A stretch of DNA of 64,000 nt from Halomonas alimentaria (lineage in GTDB: Bacteria > Pseudomonadota > Gammaproteobacteria > Pseudomonadales > Halomonadaceae), in contig NZ_WUTT01000001.1 in the NCBI RefSeq assembly GCF_009902005.1, positions 600,609 through 664,608 of the forward strand, written 5' to 3'. Below, piece after piece: positions 56,937-64,000 of this stretch (its first letter is position 1; each line of letters begins with the position of its first letter). The position numbers and the translations under genes were made by a program. The notes below the pieces were generated by a model. That model worked only from the letters and a program-made list of their open reading frames with translations. It searched no databases and was not told where the DNA came from.

Positions 56937-57069
56937 GGGTCCGGCGTGTCCTCGGTGGTCAAACGGGATGGCCGCAAGGGCGGCAATGTTGGAGGCATTG
57001 TACGGCGAAGCCGGGGGCGCGGCAAAAGCCGTCGCGCCGTGGGCCGGCGTTGCGCTGGGCCTTGATGCG

Positions 57070-57082
57070 GATCAACTTGATC
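57070..57082. promoter_or_regulatory. Palindrome upstream of the acetyl-CoA hydrolase gene
   Basis: GATCAA-C-TTGATC is a perfect 13-bp palindrome, beside TTATAT (57087-57092) that might be a -10. In the 239-bp divergent region between proS and the hydrolase gene; candidate operator. Confidence 0.35.
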
Positions 57083-57175
57083 ACGCTTATATCTAGCAAG
57101 CTAAAAGAAAGCATGGAATCATCATGCCGTGATCCAATTCTGCGGCCTCGCCGCCGATCGTGAAAGGAGACGACC

Positions 57176-58720
57176 TTGGACAAGCTGGACAGGAATTCCA
57201 TCGAAGCGCGCTGCCGCTGGCCCGGCTGGCAGGACAAGCTGTGCTCCGCCGAAGAGGCCTCTGCCCTGATCGAGGATGGCATGACCGTGGGCATGAGCGG
57301 CTTCACCCGGGCCGGAGAGGCCAAGGAAGTACCGCGGGCACTGGCCGAGCGCGCCGCCCTGGACCCGTTCTCGATCACCCTGATGACCGGGGCCTCGCTG
57401 GGCAACGACCTGGACAAGCTGCTCACCGATGCCAACGTGCTGTCACGGCGTATGCCGTTCCAGGTCGACGCCACCCTGCGCCGCGCCATCAACGACGGCC
57501 GGGTGATGTTTATCGACCAGCATCTCTCCGAGACGGTGGAACTGCTGCGCAACCGCCAGCTGGCCGAGCTCGACGTGGCCGTGGTGGAAGCCTGCGCGAT
57601 CACCGAGGAGGGCGGTATCGTGCCCACCACCTCGGTGGGCAACTCGGCCAGCTACGCGATCCTCGCCGACAAGGTGATCATCGAGCTCAACCTCGACTCG
57701 CCTGCCGAGATGGAGGGGCTGCACGATATCTATATCCCCCAGATGCGGCCCACGCGCCCGCCGATTCCAGTGGTGGCGCCCGACTCGCGCATCGGCACGC
57801 CCTATATACCGATCGATCCGGAGAAGATCGCCGCCATCGTCGTCACCCGCGGCAAGGACAGTCCCTCCACGGTGCTGCCGCCGGACGCCGATACCCGACA
57901 TATCGCCGATCACCTGATCCGCTTCTTCTCCGATGAGGTGAGTGCGGGGCGTCTTGCCCCCTCCCTGCTGCCGCTCCAGGCCGGCATCGGCACCATGGCC
58001 AATGCGGTGATGAGCGGGCTGGCCGAGGGTCCCTTCGAGCACCTCACCATGTACTCCGAGGTGCTGCAGGATTCCACCTTCGACCTGCTGGATGCCGGTA
58101 AGCTCGACTTCGCCTCCGGCTGCTCCATCACCCTCTCCGAGGCGTGTGGCGAGCGGGTCTGGTCGAACCTGGACGCCTATCGCGATCGCCTGATCCTGCG
58201 CCCCCAGGAGCTCTCCAACCACCCGGGGATCGTGCGCCGCCTGGGCATCATCGCCGTAAACACGGCGCTGGAGGTGGATATCTACGGCAACGTCAACTCT
58301 ACCCATGTGGGCGGCACCAGGATGATGAACGGCATCGGTGGCTCCGGTGACTTCGCGCGCAACGCCCAGCTCTCGGTGTTCGTCACCAAGTCGGTGGCCA
58401 AGGGCGGCGATCTCTCCAGCGTGGTGCCCTTCGTCAGCCACGTGGACCATACCGAGCACGATGTGGATGTGCTGGTGACCGAGCATGGGCTGGCCGACCT
58501 GCGTGGCCTGGCGCCGCGGGAGCGCGCCGAGCGGGTGATCGAGCAGTGTGCCGACCCACTCTATCGCCCGGCGCTGCGTCGCTATTTCGAGGAGGCCTGT
58601 CGGCGTGGCGGTCACACGCCGCACTGCCTGGAGCAGGCGCTGTCGTGGCATATCGCCGTGGAGCGTGATGGCCATATGCGCAGCCTCCAGGAGGAAGGTG
58701 TCGAGGCCGTGGGCGCCTGA
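57176..58720 (+). CDS. Acetyl-CoA hydrolase/succinate CoA-transferase family protein
   Basis: 514 residues from TTG at 57176 with AAAGGAGA five bases before. CoA-transferase family I fold in two halves. QAGIGTMANAVMSGL and MYSEVLQDSTFDLLDAGKL carry the catalytic Glu region; NVNSTHVGGTRMMNGIGGSGDFARNA is the C-terminal signature of Cat1/AarC-like enzymes. It could hydrolyse acetyl-CoA or move CoA between acetate/succinate or propionate; sequence alone does not decide. The end lies 9 bp from the convergent DUF3307 gene. Confidence 0.9.
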   Translation: MDKLDRNSIEARCRWPGWQDKLCSAEEASALIEDGMTVGMSGFTRAGEAKEVPRALAERAALDPFSITLMTGASLGNDLDKLLTDANVLSRRMPFQVDATLRRAINDGRVMFIDQHLSETVELLRNRQLAELDVAVVEACAITEEGGIVPTTSVGNSASYAILADKVIIELNLDSPAEMEGLHDIYIPQMRPTRPPIPVVAPDSRIGTPYIPIDPEKIAAIVVTRGKDSPSTVLPPDADTRHIADHLIRFFSDEVSAGRLAPSLLPLQAGIGTMANAVMSGLAEGPFEHLTMYSEVLQDSTFDLLDAGKLDFASGCSITLSEACGERVWSNLDAYRDRLILRPQELSNHPGIVRRLGIIAVNTALEVDIYGNVNSTHVGGTRMMNGIGGSGDFARNAQLSVFVTKSVAKGGDLSSVVPFVSHVDHTEHDVDVLVTEHGLADLRGLAPRERAERVIEQCADPLYRPALRRYFEEACRRGGHTPHCLEQALSWHIAVERDGHMRSLQEEGVEAVGA

Positions 58721-58729
58721 CCGGCCGGT

Positions 58730-59485
58730 TCAGGCCTGAAACAGCAGCAGGCGCACCAGCATGCCCAGCACCAGGGTGGTGGAGACGCTCAGCAGGGTGC
58801 CGAGCAGCACGTATTCGGTGAGCTTGCGGTCGGGGGAGTCGCGCAGATCGCCGAAGCGCAGCACCGACTTGGCGGCGAGCAGGAAGCCGACCGCGGTGAG
58901 CTGGTCCAGCAGCACCAGGGTCAGCACCAGCAGCCGCTCCAGCACGCCGATGCGCGCCCCGGCGCTGGCCAGGGTGCCGGTCTCCTCGAGCTGCTCGCTC
59001 CAGCGCTGCATCACCATGGCGATGGCGATGGACAGCGGTCGTGTTACCAGCAGGTAGGCGGCCGCCGTCCCCAGTACCGTCGGCGAGACCAGCCAGGCAG
59101 CAAGCTCGCGCAGCGGTGCCAGGTTGCCCAGCCAGGCCAGCCAGAGCCCCACCAGCACCAGCAGATGGGCGGCCTGGTCGAGCAGGAACCAGCGCAGCTC
59201 GCCGGCCGGCAGCCGGGCCTTGACCAGGTCGATCATCCAGTGGCTGGCGGCCAACGCCAGACTTCCGGTCGCCACCGCGGCCAGCCCCCTGGGCTGGGCG
59301 GCACTTGCCGCCAGCAGCACGCCCCCGGCGAGCAGGCCATGCAGCCCGGCATGCTGGAGCAGGTGCTTCGAGCGGTGGCGCAGTCGATAGCGCTCCGCCA
59401 CCCAGGCGGATGGCTGTAGCAGGAAGTCGCCCACGAGATGGGCGAGGAGCAGTCCCATAAGCAGCGACAGGGGATCGAAGCTCAT
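58730..59485 (-). CDS. DUF3307 membrane protein
   Basis: 251 residues with about six membrane segments. The N-terminal LLLAHLVGDFLLQPSAWVAERYR is the DUF3307 signature (a conserved H..GDF.LQ). Function unknown. It overlaps satD by 4 nt (ATGA), so both are expressed together, and the pair DUF3307-SatD is widespread. Confidence 0.85.
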   Translation of the reverse strand: MSFDPLSLLMGLLLAHLVGDFLLQPSAWVAERYRLRHRSKHLLQHAGLHGLLAGGVLLAASAAQPRGLAAVATGSLALAASHWMIDLVKARLPAGELRWFLLDQAAHLLVLVGLWLAWLGNLAPLRELAAWLVSPTVLGTAAAYLLVTRPLSIAIAMVMQRWSEQLEETGTLASAGARIGVLERLLVLTLVLLDQLTAVGFLLAAKSVLRFGDLRDSPDRKLTEYVLLGTLLSVSTTLVLGMLVRLLLFQA

Positions 59486-60117
59486 GGCCTTTCCTCCTGC
59501 TCGGCGAGGCGCTCACGCAGGTAGTCGAGGGAGTCGGAGAGCAGGGCCCAGCGGGCGACACGCAGGCGCTTGTGCACGCTGGGCTGGCGGATGCCGAGAC
59601 GCTCGGCCAGGGCCTGCTGGGAGGCGTCATGGCGCAGGCTCAGGCCGACGACCTCGGCGGAGTAGGGCGACCAGCCGTTGATCATGTCGTCGATAAAGCG
59701 TACCAGCAGGGCGAGGCCGTGATCCTCGGGTGCCTCGAGCCGGGTCAGCGAGAGATGGGCGACGCCATCGGCCAGGGCATCCAGGGCGCGCCCCGATGCG
59801 ACGAAGGTGGCGCCGTCGGCCGCCGCAATACCGTGCTCGGCTGGCCCGGCCGCCACGGCAATCCGGGCATCCCACCGCTGATGGGTTTCGGAGTGCTCGA
59901 TCAGCGCCGCTCGCAGGGCCACCGCCGCTTCCATGGCCGGCGCCGCCTGCGGCAGAGCAAGCTGAAAGCCGTCGCCCCGGAAGCGTTCGCCGTGGCCGCC
60001 GTGCCGAGAGGCCAGCTCGGCGAGGCTGTCATCCAGCAGACGGTAGAGGCGGGGCCGGTCCTCGACCTTGCGCGAGTCGATGACGTCGCCGGTCAGCACC
60101 GCGATGCGCTGTGGCAT
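59482..60117 (-). CDS. SatD-family protein with HTH
   Basis: 211 residues from ATG 60117. N-terminal MPQRIAVLTGDVIDSRKVED and HGERFRGDGFQLAL are the SatD hallmark (nucleotide-cyclase-like fold). The C-terminus (about 162-190) is a helix-turn-helix, SQQALAERLGIRQPSVHKRL. The family is named after S. mutans SatD (acid tolerance). Three regularly spaced palindromes upstream suggest autorepression. Confidence 0.85.
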   Translation of the reverse strand: MPQRIAVLTGDVIDSRKVEDRPRLYRLLDDSLAELASRHGGHGERFRGDGFQLALPQAAPAMEAAVALRAALIEHSETHQRWDARIAVAAGPAEHGIAAADGATFVASGRALDALADGVAHLSLTRLEAPEDHGLALLVRFIDDMINGWSPYSAEVVGLSLRHDASQQALAERLGIRQPSVHKRLRVARWALLSDSLDYLRERLAEQEERP

Positions 60118-60146
60118 GGCGTTATTCTCCGGAGGTGCCTGCCTGG

Positions 60147-60174
60147 AGTATAGCCCTAATGGGCTATTTTTCAA
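60147..60174 (-). promoter_or_regulatory. Promoter of satD
   Basis: On the minus strand TTGAAA (60174-60169) and TATACT (60152-60147) with 16 bp between them. The operator-like palindrome O1 fills the spacer and touches the -10, as in repressed promoters. Confidence 0.65.
60150..60167. promoter_or_regulatory. SatD operator O1
   Basis: ATAGCCC-TAAT-GGGCTAT, a perfect 7-4-7 palindrome, between the -10 and -35 of satD. Confidence 0.7.
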
Positions 60175-60178
60175 TCTA

Positions 60179-60196
60179 ATAGCCCTTAAAGGTTAT
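60179..60196. promoter_or_regulatory. SatD operator O2
   Basis: ATAGCCC-TTAA-AGGTTAT, same frame with two mismatches in the right arm; centre exactly 29 bp from O1. Confidence 0.6.
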
Positions 60197-60207
60197 ATTC
60201 ATGATAA

Positions 60208-60225
60208 GTAGCCCATATGGGGTAT
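60208..60225. promoter_or_regulatory. SatD operator O3
   Basis: GTAGCCC-ATAT-GGGGTAT, same frame, centre exactly 29 bp from O2. It lies 8 bp after the stop codon of the VWA gene. Confidence 0.6.
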
Positions 60226-60232
60226 AAATAGC

Positions 60233-61411
60233 CTACCGGGCCAGCTCCCGCATGGCGTTCTCCAGCCCCTCGAGGGTCATGGGGTACATGCGGTCATCGA
60301 TCAGCTGGCGGATCAGCTGGGTGGAGTGGGTGTAATCCCAGGCGCGCGGCGGCATGGGGTTGAGCCAAGCCAGGCGCGGGAACTTGTCCGCCAGGCGCTT
60401 GAGCCACACGGCCCCGGTCTCGTCGTTGAAGTGCTCCACACTGCCGCCGGGATGGGTGATCTCGTACGGCGACATGGCGGCGTCACCGACGATCACCACC
60501 TGGTAGTCATCGCCATAGGTGTGCAGCAAGTCCAGCGTCGGGATGCGCTCATGTCGGCGACGGGAGTTGTCGCGCCATAGTCCCTCATAGGGGCAGTTGT
60601 GAAAGTAGTAGGCCTCCAGGTGCTTGAACTCCGAGCGCGCCGCCGAGAAGAGCTCCTCGCAGGTGCGGATATGGTCATCCATGGAGCCGCCCACATCGAG
60701 GAGCAGCAGCACCTTCACCGCGTTGTGACGTTCGGGGCGCATCTGCACGTTGAGCAGGCCGGCGTCCCGGGCCGTCTCGCGGATGGTGGCGTCGACATCG
60801 AATTCCTCCGCGGCCCCCTGGCGTGCGAACTTGCGCAGCCGGCGTAGCGCCATCTTGATATTGCGGGTGCCAAGCTCCAGGGAGTCGTCGTAGTCGCGGA
60901 AGCGGCGCTCGTCCCATACTTTCACCGCGCGGCGGTGGCGTGAGCCATCCTGGCCGATGCGGATCCCCTCGGGGTTGTAGCCATAGGCGCCGAAGGGACT
61001 GGTGCCGCCGGTACCGACCCACTTGTTGCCGCCGGCGTGGCGCTCCTTCTGCTCCTCGAGGCGCTGCTTGAAGGTCTCGATCAGTTTCTCGAGCCCGCCC
61101 AGGGACTCTATCTGCGCCTTCTCCTCCGCGGAGAGCTGCTTCTCGAACTCCCGGCGCAGCCAGTCGTCGGGGATCAGCGCCTCGATAGCGGCATCCAGGT
61201 TCTCCAGCCCCTCGAACCAGGCGGCGAAGGCGCGATCGAAGCGGTCGAAGTGGCGCTCATCCTTGACCATCACGGTGCGGGCGATGCGGTAGAAGGCCTC
61301 CATGTCGGCGAACACCACGCCGCGCTCCACCACCGCGTGGAGGTCGAGCAGCTCGCGCAGCGATACCGGCACCCCGGCGCGCTTGAGGGTCTCGAACAGG
61401 CCGATAAACAT
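60233..61411 (-). CDS. CoxE-type VWA domain protein
   Basis: 392 residues. N-terminal helical part (MFIGLFETLKRAGVPVSLRELLDLHAVV), a central linker (GGTSPFGAYGYNPEGIRIG), then a VWA domain with a MIDAS-like DVGGSMDDH (about 240). The C-terminal part has RLAWLNPMPPRAWDYTHST. CoxE-like proteins act with MoxR ATPases as metal-insertion or chaperone pairs. It starts 3 nt after the MoxR gene. Client unknown. Confidence 0.88.
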   Translation of the reverse strand: MFIGLFETLKRAGVPVSLRELLDLHAVVERGVVFADMEAFYRIARTVMVKDERHFDRFDRAFAAWFEGLENLDAAIEALIPDDWLRREFEKQLSAEEKAQIESLGGLEKLIETFKQRLEEQKERHAGGNKWVGTGGTSPFGAYGYNPEGIRIGQDGSRHRRAVKVWDERRFRDYDDSLELGTRNIKMALRRLRKFARQGAAEEFDVDATIRETARDAGLLNVQMRPERHNAVKVLLLLDVGGSMDDHIRTCEELFSAARSEFKHLEAYYFHNCPYEGLWRDNSRRRHERIPTLDLLHTYGDDYQVVIVGDAAMSPYEITHPGGSVEHFNDETGAVWLKRLADKFPRLAWLNPMPPRAWDYTHSTQLIRQLIDDRMYPMTLEGLENAMRELAR

Positions 61412-61414
61412 GGG

Positions 61415-62269
61415 TCAGCGCCTCTGGTTGCCCTGGCGGCGCATCATAAAGGCCAGCCGCTCCAGTAACTGGGTGTCCTGCTCGTTCTTGACCAGTGCCC
61501 CGGCCAGCGGCGGGATCGCCTTGGCGGGGTCGCGCTGGTAGAGCGCCTCCCGGGCCAGGTCGTCGGCCATCAACAGTTTCAGCCAGTCCACCAGCTCCGA
61601 GGTCGATGGCTTCTTCTTGAGTCCCGGTGCCTGGCGCAGCTCGAAGAACACCTCCAGCGCCTCGCCGACCAGCTTCGGGGCGATCTCGGGGAAGTGCACG
61701 TCGACGATCGCCTGCATGGTCTCGCGGTCGGGGAACTCGATGTAGTGGAAGAAGCAGCGGCGCAGGAAGGCGTCGGGGAGCTCCTTCTCGTTGTTGGAGG
61801 TGATGACGATGATCGGGCGGTGTTTCGCGCGGATGGTCTCGCCGGTCTCGTAGACATGGAACTCCATGCGATCCAGCTCCTGGAGCAGGTCGTTGGGGAA
61901 TTCGATGTCCGCCTTGTCGATCTCGTCGATCAGCAGCACCACCCGCTCGTCGGCGGTGAAGGCGTCCCACAGCTTGCCGGGCCTGATGTAGTTGGCGACG
62001 TTCTCCACCCCCTCGACCCCGAGTTGGGAGTCGCGCAGGCGGCTCACCGCATCGTACTCGTAGAGCCCCTGGGCGGCCTTGGTGGAGGACTTGATATGCC
62101 AGGTGTGCAGCTCGGTACCTAATGATGCCGCCAGCTCCTCGGCGAGCAGGGTCTTGCCGGTGCCCGGCTCGCCCTTGATCAGCAGCGGACGCTCCAGGGT
62201 CACGGCGGCGTTGACCGCCTGCTTGAGGGCCTCGGTGGCCACATAGGTGGAAGTGGAATCAAACGCCAT
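61415..62269 (-). CDS. MoxR-family AAA+ ATPase
   Basis: 284 residues. Walker A IKGEPGTGKTLLAEEL, Walker B LLIDEIDKAD, sensor TSNNEKELPDAFLRRCFFHY. With the VWA gene downstream it forms the usual MoxR-VWA chaperone couple. Likely one operon of two genes. Confidence 0.92.
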   Translation of the reverse strand: MAFDSTSTYVATEALKQAVNAAVTLERPLLIKGEPGTGKTLLAEELAASLGTELHTWHIKSSTKAAQGLYEYDAVSRLRDSQLGVEGVENVANYIRPGKLWDAFTADERVVLLIDEIDKADIEFPNDLLQELDRMEFHVYETGETIRAKHRPIIVITSNNEKELPDAFLRRCFFHYIEFPDRETMQAIVDVHFPEIAPKLVGEALEVFFELRQAPGLKKKPSTSELVDWLKLLMADDLAREALYQRDPAKAIPPLAGALVKNEQDTQLLERLAFMMRRQGNQRR

Positions 62270-62352
62270 GAGTCTTGCCTCGGCTTGTCGTCAGCGGGTC
62301 AATGGGGATCAAACGAGTGTACGGAAGGGGCAGGGCGGGGACAAATATCGGC

Positions 62353-63282
62353 CTACATGGGAAATGGCGGGGCAGCCTCGGAGATCCGACCGCTATCCAG
62401 TTGCTGGACTACCCGGTTGATCAGCTCCGCGACAGTAGTGGCGAGGTAGGTTGAAAACCTGGCCTTGGAGAGAGTGCGGTCGAGCACGCCCTGGGGCAGG
62501 AAGCGCAGCATTTCCTCGAGAAACGGACGGCTCTGCACGATGTCGGAAAGCTGAGCCTGTCGTTGTTTGGCCCTCTCGAGGTAATGTTCCACTCGGTAAT
62601 CCTCGAGCTTTCTCCGGACAAGATCGACCTCGACCTTGGCGCCCTGTTGGGCTAGCCAGGCGAGATCCCAGATATCTCGATGGCGGATATAACGCTGGTT
62701 GTTGACCAGCGATACCAGCTTGTCGGCCATGACCTCGTCGAGGGTTTCCATCATTACCAGTGTGTCGCGGTAACCATCCGGAAGGAAGTCATAGTTGAGC
62801 TGCAGTGGGCGAGGTTCCCGTGTATAGGCCGGCACATTGGCAATTTCCAGCTTGATGCGCTGTTGGGGAATGTCGCGGCGTGCCGGAGCCGTCACTACGG
62901 ATAACTGCCATTTATCGACTCGCACATCCGCATAGTGCGGCTCCTGCCGTAGTTCGGCAGGTTGCTTGACGTTAACCGTCAACTGGTAGCGTTTCCCGAC
63001 GTAATGCTCGAGACATCGCTTGATATCGGCCATCTGCGCGGAGGCGAACTGGCGACCACCGACGAAGTCCAGATCCTCACTGAATCGTGAGGCGCCGTGA
63101 CAGAGTCGCAGCGAGGTGCCTCCCTGAAAAGTGAGGTTCTCGAGCAGGCCCTTCTGGTCGAGTGCGAAGAGCATGTCGTAATGCAGAAGCTCCTTCTCGA
63201 TCACCGGGCGCATGGCCTTTAGCCCGCTGGCCCGCATGGCTCTTTCCACCAGTGTTTCGAAATCTTCGGGTTCAATCCGCAT
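62353..63282 (-). CDS. AbiEii-type nucleotidyltransferase toxin
   Basis: 309 residues. The nucleotidyltransferase motif lies at about 53-74: FQGGTSLRLCHGASRFSEDLDF. AbiEii/AbiGii toxins use NTP to block growth and serve in phage abortive infection; type IV toxin-antitoxin. Overlaps the antitoxin gene by 11 nt. The C-terminal helical region is family typical. Confidence 0.88.
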   Translation of the reverse strand: MRIEPEDFETLVERAMRASGLKAMRPVIEKELLHYDMLFALDQKGLLENLTFQGGTSLRLCHGASRFSEDLDFVGGRQFASAQMADIKRCLEHYVGKRYQLTVNVKQPAELRQEPHYADVRVDKWQLSVVTAPARRDIPQQRIKLEIANVPAYTREPRPLQLNYDFLPDGYRDTLVMMETLDEVMADKLVSLVNNQRYIRHRDIWDLAWLAQQGAKVEVDLVRRKLEDYRVEHYLERAKQRQAQLSDIVQSRPFLEEMLRFLPQGVLDRTLSKARFSTYLATTVAELINRVVQQLDSGRISEAAPPFPM

Positions 63283-63808
63283 GCAGGGCCTCCATATCGA
63301 CCAGGTGGCAATTGCGCCCTACACGCTTGAGGTCGGACCAGGCCGCCTCGCGAGTGGCAACGCGCAGCGGTCGCCCAGCATCAACCATGCGCATCAGCAG
63401 CTCACGCACGGGGCGCTTGGTATGTGTGAACTCGATAGTGCCGAAGGGGGTTCGATAGGTCCCGCTGCGTCCGGTCGTCATGACAGTCAAGCGGTCAAGC
63501 GGAATCTGGGAGATGGCACCGTACTCCGACAAGGCAGACTCCAGGCTGAGGTAGTTGTACTCGCCCCTGCGCAAGGCGGCGGCTAGGCGTTCAAGGATAT
63601 GGATATCGCCTCCGTCGCCATGTGGGTAGACGTATACTCCGCGGCAGGCGCGCACCAGCAAGCCCTGCTTGACCAGCCGGTTGAGGCCCTCCTTGCGTGT
63701 TTTGGGGCTATCTTCAGGAAATAGCTTGGCCAGGTCTTGAACCAGGAAGATGTATTTCCCCACCTGACGCCAGTGCTCAAATCGTAGCTGTGCGGTCTTG
63801 TAGTCCAT
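63272..63808 (-). CDS. AbiEi-type antitoxin/autorepressor
   Basis: 178 residues from ATG 63808. Winged-helix start (FLVQDLAKLFPEDSPKTRKEGLNRLVKQGLLVRACRGVYVYPHG) then the AbiEi domain (NYLSLESALSEYGAISQIPLDRLTVMTTGRSGTYRTPFGTIEFTHTKRPVREL). No Shine-Dalgarno is visible and the predicted leader is short. Upstream operators suggest autoregulation. Confidence 0.87.
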   Translation of the reverse strand: MDYKTAQLRFEHWRQVGKYIFLVQDLAKLFPEDSPKTRKEGLNRLVKQGLLVRACRGVYVYPHGDGGDIHILERLAAALRRGEYNYLSLESALSEYGAISQIPLDRLTVMTTGRSGTYRTPFGTIEFTHTKRPVRELLMRMVDAGRPLRVATREAAWSDLKRVGRNCHLVDMEALHAD

Positions 63809-63813
63809 TAAAA

Positions 63814-63829
63814 AGTCTACAGTTAGACT
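63814..63829. promoter_or_regulatory. AbiE operator proximal
   Basis: AGTCTA-CAGT-TAGACT, a perfect 6-4-6 palindrome right before the antitoxin ATG, over the predicted transcription start. Confidence 0.7.
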
Positions 63830-63839
63830 ATTTATATGT

Positions 63840-63855
63840 AGTCTAGTTGTAGACT
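63840..63855. promoter_or_regulatory. AbiE operator distal
   Basis: AGTCTA-GTTG-TAGACT, same palindrome, 26 bp from the proximal copy. TATAAA on the minus strand (63836-63831) lies between the two and could be the -10. Confidence 0.7.
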
Positions 63856-63891
63856 TGCTGGCTGGCAACCTCACACCCCAGAGCAGACATC

Positions 63892-64000
63892 ATGCGGCAC
63901 AATATTTTTGCATTGCCTCCAGGCATCATGGCAGCCGAGCAGTTCGATGAGCTGGAGGCCGGCAAGGACGTGCGCATCGAGCGCATCGTCTCCCGTGGCC
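63892..64000 (+). CDS. Cupin-like protein, N-terminal fragment
   Basis: 36 codons to the window end, starting MRHNIFALPPG. The segment EQFDELEAGKDVRIERIVSRG resembles the start of small cupin proteins (..F..LL.G..VRIERIVS.G). The gene is cut by the window. Divergent from the AbiE pair. Confidence 0.5.
   Translation, partial: MRHNIFALPPGIMAAEQFDELEAGKDVRIERIVSRG

Overview
The window is a GC-rich, densely coding stretch of bacterial chromosome. Its gene families and gene order (gacS/cysM/rlmD/relA/mazG; rpoE/rseA/rseB/mucD/lepA/lepB/rnc/era/recO/pdxJ/acpS) point to a gammaproteobacterium. Protein character and short intergenic heptamer repeats suggest a Halomonas-like member of the Halomonadaceae; that placement is inference from memory, not a search result. 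I see no rRNA, tRNA, insertion sequence, prophage or CRISPR array.

Layout. 1-1279: the 3' end of uvrD and sseA. 1396-5118: divergent etfQO and etfBA, the electron-transfer-flavoprotein branch, with a PsrA-like box between them. 5345-14968: a block that reads as a response to iron shortage and oxidative stress: Mn-type SOD, the class Ib ribonucleotide reductase operon nrdHIEF behind three NrdR-like boxes, and a six-gene TonB2-type energy-transduction operon directly behind a Fur box. 15070-18494: dinG and rhlB on the minus strand. 18627-20844: a small basic protein, xthA, and a DAHP synthase gene. 21167-25165: rpoE(algU)-rseA-rseB-mucD, the envelope-stress sigma factor and its control proteins. 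25322-31607: lepA, lepB, rnc, era, recO, pdxJ, acpS, tightly packed. 31547-42623: gacS on the minus strand, then cysM, rlmD, relA, mazG, ppc on the plus strand, many with 4-8 nt overlaps.

42768-51893: an outer-membrane barrel protein, a ketopantoate-reductase-like gene, topB, an ABC1 kinase, a SEC-C protein, ampG and rfaH. 51947-54537 is the least ordinary part: a SlyD-type isomerase, a 36-residue CcoM-like membrane peptide behind FNR-type boxes, a small arginine-rich secreted protein, and a fused HPr-kinase-like/PqqD-like protein translationally coupled to it. 54548-58720: lytic transglycosylase, proS, and an acetyl-CoA hydrolase/CoA-transferase. 58730-62269: DUF3307, SatD, a CoxE-type VWA protein and a MoxR ATPase on the minus strand; satD has three operator-like palindromes spaced exactly 29 bp apart. 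62353-63808: an AbiE-type toxin/antitoxin pair with two 16-bp palindromes flanking its likely promoter. The window ends in the start of a cupin-like gene.

Most genes are ordinary housekeeping genes. The best candidates for something little described are the PqqD-fusion/arginine-rich peptide pair, the SatD operator array, and the CcoM gene with its inverted FNR-like arms.
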